NCBI GenBank assembly: GCA_030705665.1
Contig: JAUZQA010000026.1
Location: forward strand, 1-15,302
Length of the DNA: 15,302 nucleotides
Source of the DNA: Bacillota bacterium
GTDB lineage: Bacteria > Bacillota > Bacilli > Bacillales_B > DSM-18226
Direction of reading: 5' to 3'
Positions 1-7,449 of the stretch are shown here, in pieces. The position numbers and the translations under genes are program-made. The first letter of the stretch is position 1. Each line of letters begins with the position of its first letter. The notes beneath the pieces were generated by a model. It was not told the DNA's origin. It saw only the letters and a list, made by a program, of their open reading frames with translations, and did not search any database.

Positions 1-1
1 G

Positions 2-928
2 CAGGATAAGGAAGAAACAATTCAACTGATTTCTCAAAGAAGACAGGAGCGCCTTACGCTGCAGACATCGCTTGAAGATCTTGAGCTTGAGGCAAAGGAA
101 TTAAAACGTCGGCATAAAGGAATGGTTGAGGTTTTAAAGGATGAGGAAGTCAAGATTAATCGCTTAGATGTAGAACTTGAAAATCGGCTTGCTCATCTAA
201 GAGAGGAATATTTATTAACCTTTGATGGTGCAAAGGAGCAATACCCGCTCACGATTCCAGTTGAAGAAGCTCGCAAAAAAGTAAAGCTAATAAAATTAGC
301 GATTGAAGAACTCGGGAACGTAAACCTCGGTGCCATTGAGGAATATGAACGTGTCTCCGAAAGATATGAGTTTCTGCATGAACAAAAGGATGATCTTCAG
401 GAAGCAAAGGACACCCTCTTTAAGGTCATCGATGAAATGGATACAGAAATGAAAAAGCGCTTTGAGACCACCTTTTCCGAGATTCGTTCCCATTTTGAAC
501 CGGTTTTCCGTGCCCTTTTTGGCGGCGGCCGGGCAGATTTAAAATTAACGCAGCCAGATGATATTCTAAACACTGGGGTTGAAATTGTCGCACAGCCTCC
601 GGGGAAGAAGCTGCAAAACTTAGGTCTGTTATCAGGCGGTGAGCGTGCCTTAACGGCAATTGCCCTGTTATTTTCAATCTTAAAGGTCCGTCCGGTGCCA
701 TTCTGTATCTTGGATGAAGTCGAAGCAGCCCTCGATGAAGCCAATGTATTCCGTTTTAGTCAATATTTGAAGCGGTATAGTGAGGAAACCCAATTTATCG
801 TTATTACCCATCGCAAAGGGACAATGGAAGAAGCCGACGTCTTATACGGGGTGACAATGCAGGAATCAGGCGTCTCCAAACTCGTATCCGTTCGATTAGA
901 GGAAATGAAAGAGTATGTGGAATCATAA
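2..928 (+). CDS. smc: Chromosome partition protein SMC, C-terminal part (5' end outside the window)
   Basis: This is the 3' end of an SMC ATPase, the core of the condensin-like complex (with ScpA and ScpB) that organises and segregates the bacterial chromosome. The frame is open from base 2, so the 308 residues seen are the last quarter of a protein normally near 1,190 residues. The first ~150 residues are charged and coiled-coil-like. They are followed by the C-terminal half of the ATPase head: the signature LLSGGER (about nt 626-646) and the Walker B/D-loop segment ILDEVEAALDEAN (about nt 707-745), then the H-loop region FIVITHRKGTMEEAD. An internal ATG at 122 is only a methionine in the coiled coil, not the gene start. 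The gene stops 18 bases before ftsY, suggesting co-transcription. The match to Bacillus SMC is close, and nothing looks broken. Confidence 0.97.
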   Translation, partial: QDKEETIQLISQRRQERLTLQTSLEDLELEAKELKRRHKGMVEVLKDEEVKINRLDVELENRLAHLREEYLLTFDGAKEQYPLTIPVEEARKKVKLIKLAIEELGNVNLGAIEEYERVSERYEFLHEQKDDLQEAKDTLFKVIDEMDTEMKKRFETTFSEIRSHFEPVFRALFGGGRADLKLTQPDDILNTGVEIVAQPPGKKLQNLGLLSGGERALTAIALLFSILKVRPVPFCILDEVEAALDEANVFRFSQYLKRYSEETQFIVITHRKGTMEEADVLYGVTMQESGVSKLVSVRLEEMKEYVES

Positions 929-946
929 AAAAGAGGATGTGACCGT

Positions 947-1936
947 ATGAGCTTTTTTAAAAAATTAAAAGAGAAAATTACCAAGCAAACTGATGCTGTA
1001 ACTGAAAAATTTAAAGATGGCTTAGCGAAAACACGAAATAATTTTTCAGGAAAGATGAATGACCTTGTAGCCAGATATCGAAAGGTAGATGAAGAATTCT
1101 TCGAAGAATTGGAAGAAATCTTAATTTCTGCAGACGTTGGCTTTGATACGGTTATGGAGCTGATTGACGAACTGAAAATGGAAGTCAAACGCCAAAATAT
1201 CCAAGATCCAAAAGAAGTTCAGAGTGTCATATCTGAAAAGCTCGTTGATATTTACAACGGGGCTGGAGAACAATCAGCAGAGATTAATATCCAGGAAAAT
1301 GGCATGACCGTTATCCTGTTTGTTGGAGTTAATGGTGTTGGAAAAACAACAACCATCGGAAAACTTGCCCACAAATATAAGTCTGAAGGTAAATCTGTCC
1401 TGTTAGCAGCAGGAGATACCTTCCGCGCAGGCGCCATCGAACAGCTTGAGGTTTGGGGTGAACGTGTTGGAGTCGGGGTCATTAAGCAAGGAGAAGGATC
1501 TGACCCGGCAGCTGTCATGTATGATGCCATTCAAGCCGCAAAATCAAGAGGGGTAGAAATCCTTATCTGTGATACTGCAGGCCGCCTGCAAAATAAGGTC
1601 AATTTGATGAAAGAGCTTGAGAAGGTCAAGCGGGTCATTGAAAGGGAAGTTCCTGGTGCACCACATGAGGTGCTTCTTGTCCTTGATGCAACAACTGGGC
1701 AAAATGCCTTAATCCAGGCGAAGACCTTTAAAGAAGCTACAAATGTAACTGGAATCGTCCTCTCCAAACTCGATGGAACAGCAAAGGGCGGAATCGTGCT
1801 GGCGATTCGGAATGAACTCAACATCCCTGTAAAATTCGTCGGTCTTGGGGAAAAAATGGATGACCTCCAAGAATTCGATGCTGAAAAATACGTATACGGG
1901 CTATTCGCCGACCAAGTTGAAAAAGCGGAAGAGTAA
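947..1936 (+). CDS. ftsY: Signal recognition particle receptor FtsY
   Basis: FtsY is the membrane-associated SRP receptor GTPase. It docks with the Ffh-RNA-ribosome complex and hands nascent chains to the SecYEG translocon. At 329 residues it has the short N-terminus typical of Bacillus, with a basic amphipathic start (SFFKKLKEKITKQ) and no long acidic A domain. The NG domain motifs are all visible: P-loop GVNGVGKTT (residues 127-135), DTFRAGA (157-163), DTAGR (209-213), SKLD (273-276, in place of the commoner TKLD) and the closing GLGEKMDDL (299-307). The start is supported by AAGAGG at 931-936, ten bases upstream. It follows smc after 18 bases, and ylxM-ffh lies downstream after a 201-base gap holding a hairpin and a promoter. 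A 25-base stretch (1838-1862) is identical to one in ffh. Confidence 0.98.
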   Translation: MSFFKKLKEKITKQTDAVTEKFKDGLAKTRNNFSGKMNDLVARYRKVDEEFFEELEEILISADVGFDTVMELIDELKMEVKRQNIQDPKEVQSVISEKLVDIYNGAGEQSAEINIQENGMTVILFVGVNGVGKTTTIGKLAHKYKSEGKSVLLAAGDTFRAGAIEQLEVWGERVGVGVIKQGEGSDPAAVMYDAIQAAKSRGVEILICDTAGRLQNKVNLMKELEKVKRVIEREVPGAPHEVLLVLDATTGQNALIQAKTFKEATNVTGIVLSKLDGTAKGGIVLAIRNELNIPVKFVGLGEKMDDLQEFDAEKYVYGLFADQVEKAEE

Positions 1937-1943
1937 TTTTTGT

Positions 1944-1998
1944 GCGCTGAAGGACAAAACGCTGGATGAAAGTCTGGCAAATGTCCTTCATCGCTTTC
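1944..1998 (+). terminator. Possible weak terminator or read-through hairpin after ftsY
   Basis: TGAAGGACA (1948-1956) and TGTCCTTCA (1982-1990) are perfect inverted repeats. After a single C/T mismatch the stem continues with GCG (1944-1946) and CGC (1992-1994). The loop is long (25 bases), and the following TTTCTT is a poor T-run. It may end the smc-ftsY transcript inefficiently or protect its 3' end. This is inference from sequence only. Confidence 0.4.
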
Positions 1999-2067
1999 TT
2001 AAAGTTCACTTTTATCTCTATTACACTATCAATCTAAAAGTGTCAGTTACTCCAAGAATACCCTATC

Positions 2068-2096
2068 TTGACAGATAAACAAGGACTGTGTACACT
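2068..2096 (+). promoter_or_regulatory. Sigma-A promoter for ylxM-ffh
   Basis: TTGACA (2068-2073, perfect -35) is followed after exactly 17 bases by TACACT (2091-2096, four of six matches to TATAAT). It lies 42 bases before the ylxM start codon, in the gap after the ftsY hairpin, so ylxM-ffh can be transcribed apart from smc-ftsY. The -10 overlaps a palindrome GTGTACAC (2088-2095) and begins a tandem ACACTT-ACACTT (2092-2103); whether these bind a regulator is unknown. Confidence 0.75.
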
Positions 2097-2137
2097 TACA
2101 CTTGTAAAGGTTTTTCACTTAACAAGGAGGGATAGGC

Positions 2138-2470
2138 ATGCTAGAAAAAACAACGAGAATGAACTATCTTTATGATTTTTACAATTCGTTGTTAACCCCA
2201 AAGCAGCAAAGCTATATGTCTCTCTATTATTTGGACGATTACTCACTCGGTGAAATTGCAGATGAGTATGATATTAGTCGTCAAGCTGTATATGACAATA
2301 TCAAGCGGACTGAAGCAATGCTCGAGGAGTATGAGGAAAAACTGGGGTTGCTTCAAAAATTTCAAGATCGTGGCAAGCTTTTTACACAATTAAAAGAGAT
2401 GCTCAATGAAAACTCCCCTTCAAAGCAGGCGATTTTAGAAACTATAGCCGAGCTTGAGAAATTAGATTAG
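2138..2470 (+). CDS. ylxM: YlxM, SRP-associated helix-turn-helix protein (UPF0122)
   Basis: This is a 110-residue protein of the YlxM/p13 family, the same length as the B. subtilis protein. Residues about 18-70 ([17 protein letters not shown], then [21 protein letters not shown]) form a helix-turn-helix resembling sigma factor region 4. The rest is a charged helical C-terminus. The family is always next to ffh in Firmicutes and has been proposed to modulate the signal recognition particle; its precise biochemical role is less certain than its identity. The start has a strong Shine-Dalgarno, AAGGAGG (2124-2130), seven bases upstream. The stop codon overlaps the ffh Shine-Dalgarno, so the two genes are likely translationally linked. 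Confidence 0.93.
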   Translation: MLEKTTRMNYLYDFYNSLLTPKQQSYMSLYYLDDYSLGEIADEYDISRQAVYDNIKRTEAMLEEYEEKLGLLQKFQDRGKLFTQLKEMLNENSPSKQAILETIAELEKLD

Positions 2471-2482
2471 GAGGCGGCATAG

Positions 2483-3844
2483 ATGGCATTTGAAGGTTTA
2501 GCCGACCGTCTGCAAAATACAATTAATAAGATTCGTGGAAAAGGGAAGGTCAACGAAGCGGATGTAAAAGAGATGATGAGGGAAGTCCGCCTTGCTCTTT
2601 TAGAAGCCGACGTAAACTTCAAGGTTGTTAAAGACTTTGTTAAAAAGGTAAGTGAACGTGCTGTAGGGCAAGAGGTATTAAAAAGCCTTACCCCTGGTCA
2701 GCAGGTAATTAAGGTTGTTCAGGAAGAATTAACTGCCCTGATGGGTGGAGAGCAAAGTAAAATTGCTGTTTCCAGCCGACCTCCAACCGTAATTATGATG
2801 GTTGGCTTACAGGGTGCCGGTAAAACAACAACAACTGGTAAGCTTGCTAATTTGCTAAGGAAAAAGTACAATCGGAACCCTATGCTTGTAGCAGCAGATA
2901 TATACCGTCCCGCAGCGATTAAACAGCTTGAGACGCTTGGAAAGCAACTAAGTATGCCAGTATTCTCGTTGGGCGATCAAGTTAGCCCAGTTGAGATTGC
3001 CAAGCAGGCTATTGAAAAAGCAAGGGAAGAACATCATGATTATGTCCTTATTGATACAGCAGGGCGGCTTCATATTGATGAAGCTTTAATGAACGAGCTT
3101 AAGGAGATCAAGGAGCTGACAAAGCCTGACGAAATCTTCCTTGTTGTTGATGCCATGACTGGACAGGATGCTGTCAATGTCGCTCAAAGCTTTAACGAAC
3201 TGCTGGGCTTAACGGGTGTTGTCTTGACAAAACTTGATGGTGATACTCGCGGTGGTGCTGCGCTTTCCGTACGTGCTGTCACAAATACACCAATCAAATT
3301 TGTCGGTCTTGGGGAAAAAATGGATGCCATTGAGCCATTCCACCCTGAAAGGATGGCCTCCAGGATCCTTGGCATGGGTGACGTGCTTACTCTCATTGAA
3401 AAGGCTCAAGCCAATGTCGATGAGGAAAAAGCCAAAGAGCTTGAACAAAAAATGCGGACAATGAGCTTTACATTGGATGACTTTTTGGAACAGCTTGGCC
3501 AGGTTCGCAAACTTGGGCCGCTTGATGAATTGTTGAAAATGATGCCTGGTGCAAATAAAATTAAGGGTCTAAATAACATTCAAGTCGATGAAAAGCAAAT
3601 CGGACACGTTGAAGCTATTATTCGCTCAATGACAATGGCGGAGAAGGAACATCCTGAAATCATTAATGCAAACCGTAAAAAGAGGATTGCCAAGGGGAGC
3701 GGGCGTACAGTTCCCGAGGTGAACCGCTTATTAAAACAATTTGAAGACATGAAAAAAATGATGAAGCAATTCTCAGGCATGCAGCAAAAAGGCAAGAAAA
3801 AAGGCGGCTTAGGCGGGATGAAGTTCCCTTTTAAACCGTTCTAA
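2483..3844 (+). CDS. ffh: Signal recognition particle protein Ffh (SRP54)
   Basis: Ffh is the GTPase subunit of the signal recognition particle. It binds 4.5S/scRNA and signal sequences emerging from the ribosome and delivers them to FtsY. The 453 residues show the N domain, then G-domain motifs GLQGAGKTTT (108-117), DIYRPAA (139-145), DTAGR (191-195), TKLD (249-252) and GLGEKMD (275-281). A methionine-rich M domain starts at about residue 320, with the RNA-binding RIAKGSG segment near residue 402 and a terminal MKKMMKQF...GGMKFPF tail. AGGAGG (2469-2474), overlapping the ylxM stop, fixes the ATG at 2483. The downstream gene rpsP has its own promoter, but read-through from ffh is likely since no terminator is seen between them. 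The segment 3302-3326 is identical to part of ftsY. Confidence 0.98.
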   Translation: MAFEGLADRLQNTINKIRGKGKVNEADVKEMMREVRLALLEADVNFKVVKDFVKKVSERAVGQEVLKSLTPGQQVIKVVQEELTALMGGEQSKIAVSSRPPTVIMMVGLQGAGKTTTTGKLANLLRKKYNRNPMLVAADIYRPAAIKQLETLGKQLSMPVFSLGDQVSPVEIAKQAIEKAREEHHDYVLIDTAGRLHIDEALMNELKEIKELTKPDEIFLVVDAMTGQDAVNVAQSFNELLGLTGVVLTKLDGDTRGGAALSVRAVTNTPIKFVGLGEKMDAIEPFHPERMASRILGMGDVLTLIEKAQANVDEEKAKELEQKMRTMSFTLDDFLEQLGQVRKLGPLDELLKMMPGANKIKGLNNIQVDEKQIGHVEAIIRSMTMAEKEHPEIINANRKKRIAKGSGRTVPEVNRLLKQFEDMKKMMKQFSGMQQKGKKKGGLGGMKFPFKPF

Positions 3845-3850
3845 ATTAAA

Positions 3851-4206
<356 letters not shown>

Positions 4207-4213
4207 GTTTACG

Positions 4214-4447
4214 ATGATGAAAGAATTAATTGAGACAATTGTTAAGCCTCTTGTCGATTTTCCAGAAGACGTTCACGTCGCTGAGGTCGAAGATGACCAA
4301 CGTGTCACCTATCGGCTTTCTGTTAACAGGGCTGATATGGGAAAAGTGATTGGCAAGCAAGGGCGCGTTGCAAAGGCGATCAGAACGGTTGTTTATGCAG
4401 CAGGATCATCTCAACAGAAGAAGATTTTTTTAGAAATTGGTGAATAG
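4214..4447 (+). CDS. khpA: KH-domain RNA-binding protein KhpA (YlqC)
   Basis: This small single-KH RNA-binding protein belongs to the YlqC/KhpA family. In other Firmicutes it pairs with KhpB/Jag and affects cell elongation and division and many RNAs. The 77 residues include the KH signature VIGKQGRVAKAIRTVV, with the GxxG loop at IGKQGR (46-51). In-frame stop TAA at 4196-4198 and absence of other start codons limit the start to ATG 4214 or ATG 4217. No good Shine-Dalgarno precedes either one (only AAG-type matches at the rpsP end), so initiation probably depends on ribosomes finishing rpsP seven bases upstream. A hairpin with T-run follows its stop. Confidence 0.93.
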   Translation: MMKELIETIVKPLVDFPEDVHVAEVEDDQRVTYRLSVNRADMGKVIGKQGRVAKAIRTVVYAAGSSQQKKIFLEIGE

Positions 4448-4463
4448 CTTTTACAACTAAGAC

Positions 4464-4495
4464 AAAAGGGAGGGGTTAAACCCTCTCTTTTTGTT
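4464..4495 (+). terminator. Rho-independent terminator-like hairpin between khpA and ylqD
   Basis: An 11-pair stem (4464-4474 with 4481-4491, one G-T pair) with loop GTTAAA is followed by TTGTT. The 3' arm itself ends in a run of five T. It sits 17 bases after khpA and 54 before ylqD, inside what is normally treated as one operon, so it probably causes partial termination or attenuation rather than a full stop. Confidence 0.7.
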
Positions 4496-4548
4496 ATAGT
4501 AATAGCAAAGTGGCAAAGTTCAAAAAAATCCATGCAGGAGGTATTACA

Positions 4549-4935
4549 GTGAAAATACTCCAAACCGTTGTGGTGAAACAAATTTTAACCGAAAACAGCA
4601 AGCAAAAATTACTTTATAAATACATGGAAAGAAAGCTTCAGCTTGGGAAAGAAAGCGACCAGCTCCACTTTGAATTGAAGCGTCTGGAAAAAACGAAAAA
4701 ATTTCAAATGCACGGTTTGAAAACTCACTTCGAAAAGGAAATCCAAAAACGCGAAGAAAAACAAAAGCTCCTTGAGTTTCAAATCGAGCAATTACATATG
4801 CTACCCTTAGGCAGCGAATTAAAAGAAAAAGAAGTTCAAGCATTGATTGACATAAATGTAGGCGACAACTGGGAAGAAAGGCTTGGACAACCAGCCATTA
4901 TCATTAAGGACGGAATTATAACGGAGATACGCTAG
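4549..4935 (+). CDS. ylqD: YlqD family protein, function unknown
   Basis: This 128-residue protein matches the YlqD family of Bacillaceae, for which I know no established function. Most of it (about residues 20-90) is strongly charged and heptad-like ([20 protein letters not shown] and onwards), suggesting a long helical coiled coil. It ends in a compact segment with [13 protein letters not shown] and [14 protein letters not shown] that looks like a small beta domain. The start is GTG at 4549, seven bases after AGGAGGT (4536-4542). An in-frame ATG at 4510 has no Shine-Dalgarno and would add 13 residues absent from the family start (MKI-QTVVVKQ-LTE). Its position just before rimM hints at a link with ribosome or RNA metabolism, but that is only context. 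Confidence 0.88.
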   Translation: MKILQTVVVKQILTENSKQKLLYKYMERKLQLGKESDQLHFELKRLEKTKKFQMHGLKTHFEKEIQKREEKQKLLEFQIEQLHMLPLGSELKEKEVQALIDINVGDNWEERLGQPAIIIKDGIITEIR

Positions 4936-4946
4936 AGGTGATATAT

Positions 4947-5465
4947 ATGGAAAAATGGTTCAATGTAGGGAAAATCGTCAATACTCAAGGAATCAAAGGT
5001 GAAGTACGAGTCATATCGACTACTGATTTTCCGGAAGAACGATATAAAAAAGGAAATGTTCTATTTCTCTTTTTGCCAAAAAATGAAACACCGGTTCAGC
5101 TAACAATCAAAAGCCACCGCAAGCATAAGAATTTTGACTTATTGCTTTTTGAAGGTTATGAAAACATTAATGAAGTTGAAAAGTTTCGTGATGGAATTAT
5201 TAAGGTGCCAGAATCCCAACTTGGGGAGCTTGACGAAGGTGAGTTTTATTTTCATGAAATCATCGGCTGTCTTGTTTTTACGAAGAATGGTGAAGAAGTT
5301 GGAAAGGTTACCGAAATCTTAACACCCGGTGCGAATGATGTATGGGTCGTAAAAGGGAAAAAAGGAAAAGAGATTTTGATCCCATATATTGATGATGTCG
5401 TTAAAAAAGTCGATTTAAAAGAAAGAATTATTTTGATTGATCCGATGGAAGGGTTACTTTCATGA
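4947..5465 (+). CDS. rimM: 16S rRNA processing / 30S maturation factor RimM
   Basis: RimM binds the 30S head and ribosomal protein S19 and promotes late maturation of the small subunit. The 172 residues show the N-terminal RimM beta-barrel ([19 protein letters not shown] and DFPEERY) and a C-terminal PRC-barrel ([20 protein letters not shown], with [20 protein letters not shown] and IPYIDDVV). ATG 4947 is chosen because AGAGGTGAT (4934-4942) is correctly placed for it and [10 protein letters not shown] matches the family start. A GTG at 4938, in frame, lies inside this Shine-Dalgarno. The stop overlaps the trmD start region (ATGATGA), giving tight rimM-trmD coupling as in most bacteria. Confidence 0.96.
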   Translation: MEKWFNVGKIVNTQGIKGEVRVISTTDFPEERYKKGNVLFLFLPKNETPVQLTIKSHRKHKNFDLLLFEGYENINEVEKFRDGIIKVPESQLGELDEGEFYFHEIIGCLVFTKNGEEVGKVTEILTPGANDVWVVKGKKGKEILIPYIDDVVKKVDLKERIILIDPMEGLLS

Positions 5466-6205
5466 TGAGAATCGACATTCTTACCCTCTTCCCAGAAATG
5501 TTTTCAGGAGTATTAGGACATTCGATTTTACAAAGGGCGGCGGAAAAAGAAGCAGTAAGTTACCACGTTACCAATTTTCGAGAATTTGCTGACAACAAGC
5601 ACAATACAGTCGATGACTACCCCTATGGGGGCGGGGCTGGGATGGTTTTGAAGCCACAGCCTATTTTTGATGCGGTAGCGAACCTAACCAAGCAGACAAA
5701 CGAGTCTAACCCCCGAATCATTTTGCTTTGTCCGCAAGGAGAACGGTATTCGCAAAAAAAAGCGGAAGAATTGGCCGAAGAAAAGCATCTGATCTTTATT
5801 TGCGGCCATTATGAAGGCTATGATGAAAGAATTCGAACCAATCTTGTTACAGATGAGATCTCGATTGGAGACTATGTTCTTACAGGAGGCGAGCTGGGTG
5901 CAATGGTGGTTATTGACAGTGTTGTCAGACTCCTTCCTGAGGTATTAGGTAAAGAGGAATCCCACCAGCAGGATTCGTTCAGTACAGGACTCCTGGAGCA
6001 TCCGCACTATACAAGACCAGCCGATTTTCGGGGAATGAAGGTACCGGATACGCTAATGTCGGGAAATCATAAATTAATTGAAGAATGGCGGACAAAAGAA
6101 TCATTAAGACGAACACTAGAGCGAAGGCCGGATTTGCTTGAAAAAGTTGAATTAACAAAAGAGCAACAGAAATGGCTTGAGGAAATAAAAAAAGAAACGA
6201 AGTAA
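5462..6205 (+). CDS. trmD: tRNA (guanine-37-N1)-methyltransferase TrmD
   Basis: TrmD methylates N1 of G37, next to the anticodon of several tRNAs, using S-adenosylmethionine, and prevents +1 frameshifting. The product is 247 residues (243 in B. subtilis, from memory). The SPOUT trefoil-knot fold is recognisable from [28 protein letters not shown] and [17 protein letters not shown]152 in [15 protein letters not shown] corresponds to the conserved catalytic aspartate. ATG 5462 overlaps the rimM stop (ATGA). ATG 5465 would give [12 protein letters not shown], which matches the usual family N-terminus, so the true start could be either. GGAAGGG (5447-5453) is the Shine-Dalgarno, eight bases from 5462. 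Confidence 0.97.
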   Translation: MMRIDILTLFPEMFSGVLGHSILQRAAEKEAVSYHVTNFREFADNKHNTVDDYPYGGGAGMVLKPQPIFDAVANLTKQTNESNPRIILLCPQGERYSQKKAEELAEEKHLIFICGHYEGYDERIRTNLVTDEISIGDYVLTGGELGAMVVIDSVVRLLPEVLGKEESHQQDSFSTGLLEHPHYTRPADFRGMKVPDTLMSGNHKLIEEWRTKESLRRTLERRPDLLEKVELTKEQQKWLEEIKKETK

Positions 6206-6207
6206 TA

Positions 6208-6236
6208 TTGCAGTAAAACAATATTTATGTTATGAT
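6208..6236 (+). promoter_or_regulatory. Sigma-A promoter with extended -10 for rplS
   Basis: TTGCAG (6208-6213) and TATGAT (6231-6236) are exactly 17 bases apart, with TGT (6228-6230) forming the extended TGn element. Transcription would start near 6243, making a leader of about 97 bases before the rplS start codon. It begins immediately after the trmD stop. Confidence 0.75.
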
Positions 6237-6242
6237 ACATCT

Positions 6243-6339
6243 TGTGACTTAAGCACGAATGCTTATGTTTGATAACGATGTTCCGCTGCAAAGGGAATGA
6301 AAAATCTGCAAGAGCATCTGTTGGAAGGAGTTGAAAACG
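6243..6339 (+). promoter_or_regulatory. Structured rplS leader, candidate L19 autoregulatory element
   Basis: The leader folds into a perfect six-pair hairpin TAAGCA-CGAA-TGCTTA (6250-6265). A second, interrupted helix AACGATG (6274-6280) pairs with CATC (6315-6318) and GTT (6320-6322), and encloses TTCC (6281-6284) pairing with GGAA (6294-6297). It ends at the Shine-Dalgarno GGAAGGAG (6323-6330). An L19 leader RNA family upstream of rplS has been described in Bacillus relatives, and this region fits its position. Autoregulation by L19 is proposed for that family, not shown here. Confidence 0.65.
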
Positions 6340-6684
6340 ATGCATAAAATTATCGAAGAAATCACAAAAGAACAACTTCGCACTGATCTTCCTGCTTTCC
6401 GTCCTGGAGATACTGTACGTGTACACGTAAAAGTAATCGAGGGTACTCGCGAGCGTATTCAGTTGTTTGAAGGTGTTGTGATTAAGCGTCGTGGTGGTGG
6501 TATCAGTGAAACTTTTACAGTTCGTAAAGTTTCCTACGGAGTAGGCGTTGAGCGTACTTTCCCTGTAAACACACCAAAAATTGCGAAGCTTGAAGTTATC
6601 CGCCGCGGTAAAGTCCGCCGTGCTAAACTTTACTACCTACGTAACCTACGTGGTAAGAAAGCTCGTATTAAAGAAATCCGATAA
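6340..6684 (+). CDS. rplS: 50S ribosomal protein bL19
   Basis: bL19 lies at the 30S-50S interface and contributes to an intersubunit bridge. The 114-residue product has the characteristic [20 protein letters not shown], then [21 protein letters not shown] and the basic tail [23 protein letters not shown] 6340 is nine bases after the strong GGAAGGAG (6323-6330). An in-frame TTG at 6331 immediately abuts the Shine-Dalgarno and is not used. Codon bias is strong, as in rpsP. It is the last gene before a strong terminator, so it closes the rpsP-rplS unit while also having its own promoter and leader. Confidence 0.99.
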   Translation: MHKIIEEITKEQLRTDLPAFRPGDTVRVHVKVIEGTRERIQLFEGVVIKRRGGGISETFTVRKVSYGVGVERTFPVNTPKIAKLEVIRRGKVRRAKLYYLRNLRGKKARIKEIR

Positions 6685-6693
6685 TCATAAAAG

Positions 6694-6722
6694 AAAAGAG
6701 CTTGCTCTGCAAGCTCTTTTTT
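6694..6722 (+). terminator. Strong Rho-independent terminator after rplS
   Basis: AAAAGAGCTTG (6694-6704) pairs perfectly over 11 bases with CAAGCTCTTTT (6710-6720) around the loop CTCTG, and the 3' arm runs into six T residues (6717-6722). It ends the ribosomal-protein transcription unit and separates it from lepB. Confidence 0.93.
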
Positions 6723-6754
6723 CATACATATCTATTCATTTGTAACGTTTTTTT

Positions 6755-6773
6755 AAACTTTTAATTAAAGTTT
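6755..6773 (+). repeat. AT-rich inverted repeat upstream of lepB
   Basis: AAACTTT (6755-6761) and AAAGTTT (6767-6773) are perfect inverted repeats around TAATT. It lies about 95 bases upstream of the signal peptidase start, after the rplS terminator. It is followed by a weak TTGACC (6784-6789) that could be a -35, although no convincing -10 is spaced from it. It may be an operator or part of a promoter region; no known consensus fits. Confidence 0.35.
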
Positions 6774-6866
6774 GATTAAAAAATTGACCCCATCGTGTTT
6801 AATAGGTAAATGTTTATGTAAAATAAAGTGATGAATACATTTTTAATTGGGATTGGTGGGAACAGA

Positions 6867-7427
6867 ATGGCAAAAAAGAAAAATGAACTTTGGGAATGGA
6901 TAAAAGCATTATTAATTGCTGTTATTCTTGCAGCTGTGATTCGTTACTTTTTATTTGCACCGATTGTCGTCGATGGGCTGTCAATGATGCCAACGTTGCA
7001 TGATCAGGATCGAATGATTGTCAATAAGTTAAGTTATGAAATTGGTACGCCCCACCGATTTGATATTATTGTTTTCCATGCTCCTGAAGGAAAAGACTAT
7101 ATTAAAAGGGTAATTGGACTTCCAGGAGATCGGATTGAGTATAAAAACGATACATTGTATGTAAATGGGAAAGCCTATAAAGAGCCATATTTGGATGAAT
7201 ACAAAAAACAGCTTGTGGATGGTCCGTTAACAGACCCGTTTACTCTTAAAGAAAAAATTGGACGGGACACCGTTCCAAAAGGCGAATTGTTTGTAATGGG
7301 TGATAATCGCCGTTTCAGCAAAGACAGCCGTCATATTGGAACCGTTCCATTAAGTAAAGTGGTTGGGAAAACAAGCATTGTATATTGGCCATTAAAGGAT
7401 GCGCATATTGTAAAAGAAAGATTTTAA
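6867..7427 (+). CDS. lepB: Type I signal peptidase (SipS/LepB family)
   Basis: This membrane-anchored serine protease cuts signal peptides from exported proteins on the outer face of the membrane. The 186 residues fit the short Bacillus SipS/SipT type. After a basic start ([13 protein letters not shown]) comes a single membrane segment (about residues 13-32, [17 protein letters not shown]). The catalytic Ser39 is in DGLSMMPTL (usually SMxPTL) and Lys80 in [11 protein letters not shown]. The conserved box [14 protein letters not shown] follows. ATG 6867 is chosen over an upstream GTG 6828/ATG 6831 because GGTGGG (6855-6860) precedes it and the product starts just before the anchor. It stands between rplS and rbgA, a position not occupied in B. 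subtilis, and next to genes of the SRP pathway. Confidence 0.95.
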   Translation: MAKKKNELWEWIKALLIAVILAAVIRYFLFAPIVVDGLSMMPTLHDQDRMIVNKLSYEIGTPHRFDIIVFHAPEGKDYIKRVIGLPGDRIEYKNDTLYVNGKAYKEPYLDEYKKQLVDGPLTDPFTLKEKIGRDTVPKGELFVMGDNRRFSKDSRHIGTVPLSKVVGKTSIVYWPLKDAHIVKERF

Positions 7428-7449
7428 AGGCAGTAATGAGGTGGTTAGT

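Noticed and set aside
397..744. Open frame of 115 codons on the minus strand inside smc
   Set aside because: It is antisense to the conserved SMC ATPase head, has no ribosome binding site and encodes a low-complexity Ser/Lys/Pro-rich sequence. It is a shadow of the real gene.
1531..1980. Open frame of 149 codons on the minus strand across ftsY
   Set aside because: It lies opposite the conserved FtsY GTPase motifs and shows no recognisable domain. It is explained by codon structure of the sense gene.
1845..2078. 77-codon plus-strand frame running from ftsY into the intergenic region
   Set aside because: It is out of frame with ftsY, begins inside its G5 motif, and its second half only reads the ftsY hairpin and spacer. 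No start signal is present.
4510..4548. Upstream ATG extension of ylqD
   Set aside because: It has no Shine-Dalgarno and would place AGGAGGT inside the coding region. GTG 4549 is correctly spaced and matches the family start.
6784..6812. TTGACC with TAAATG as a lepB promoter
   Set aside because: The -35 is fair but the -10 lacks the conserved final T, and no better partner was found. The lepB promoter remains unplaced.
6828..6866. Upstream GTG/ATG extension of the signal peptidase
   Set aside because: No ribosome binding site precedes it, and the added residues are not basic or family-like. ATG 6867 gives the usual short cytoplasmic start before the membrane anchor.
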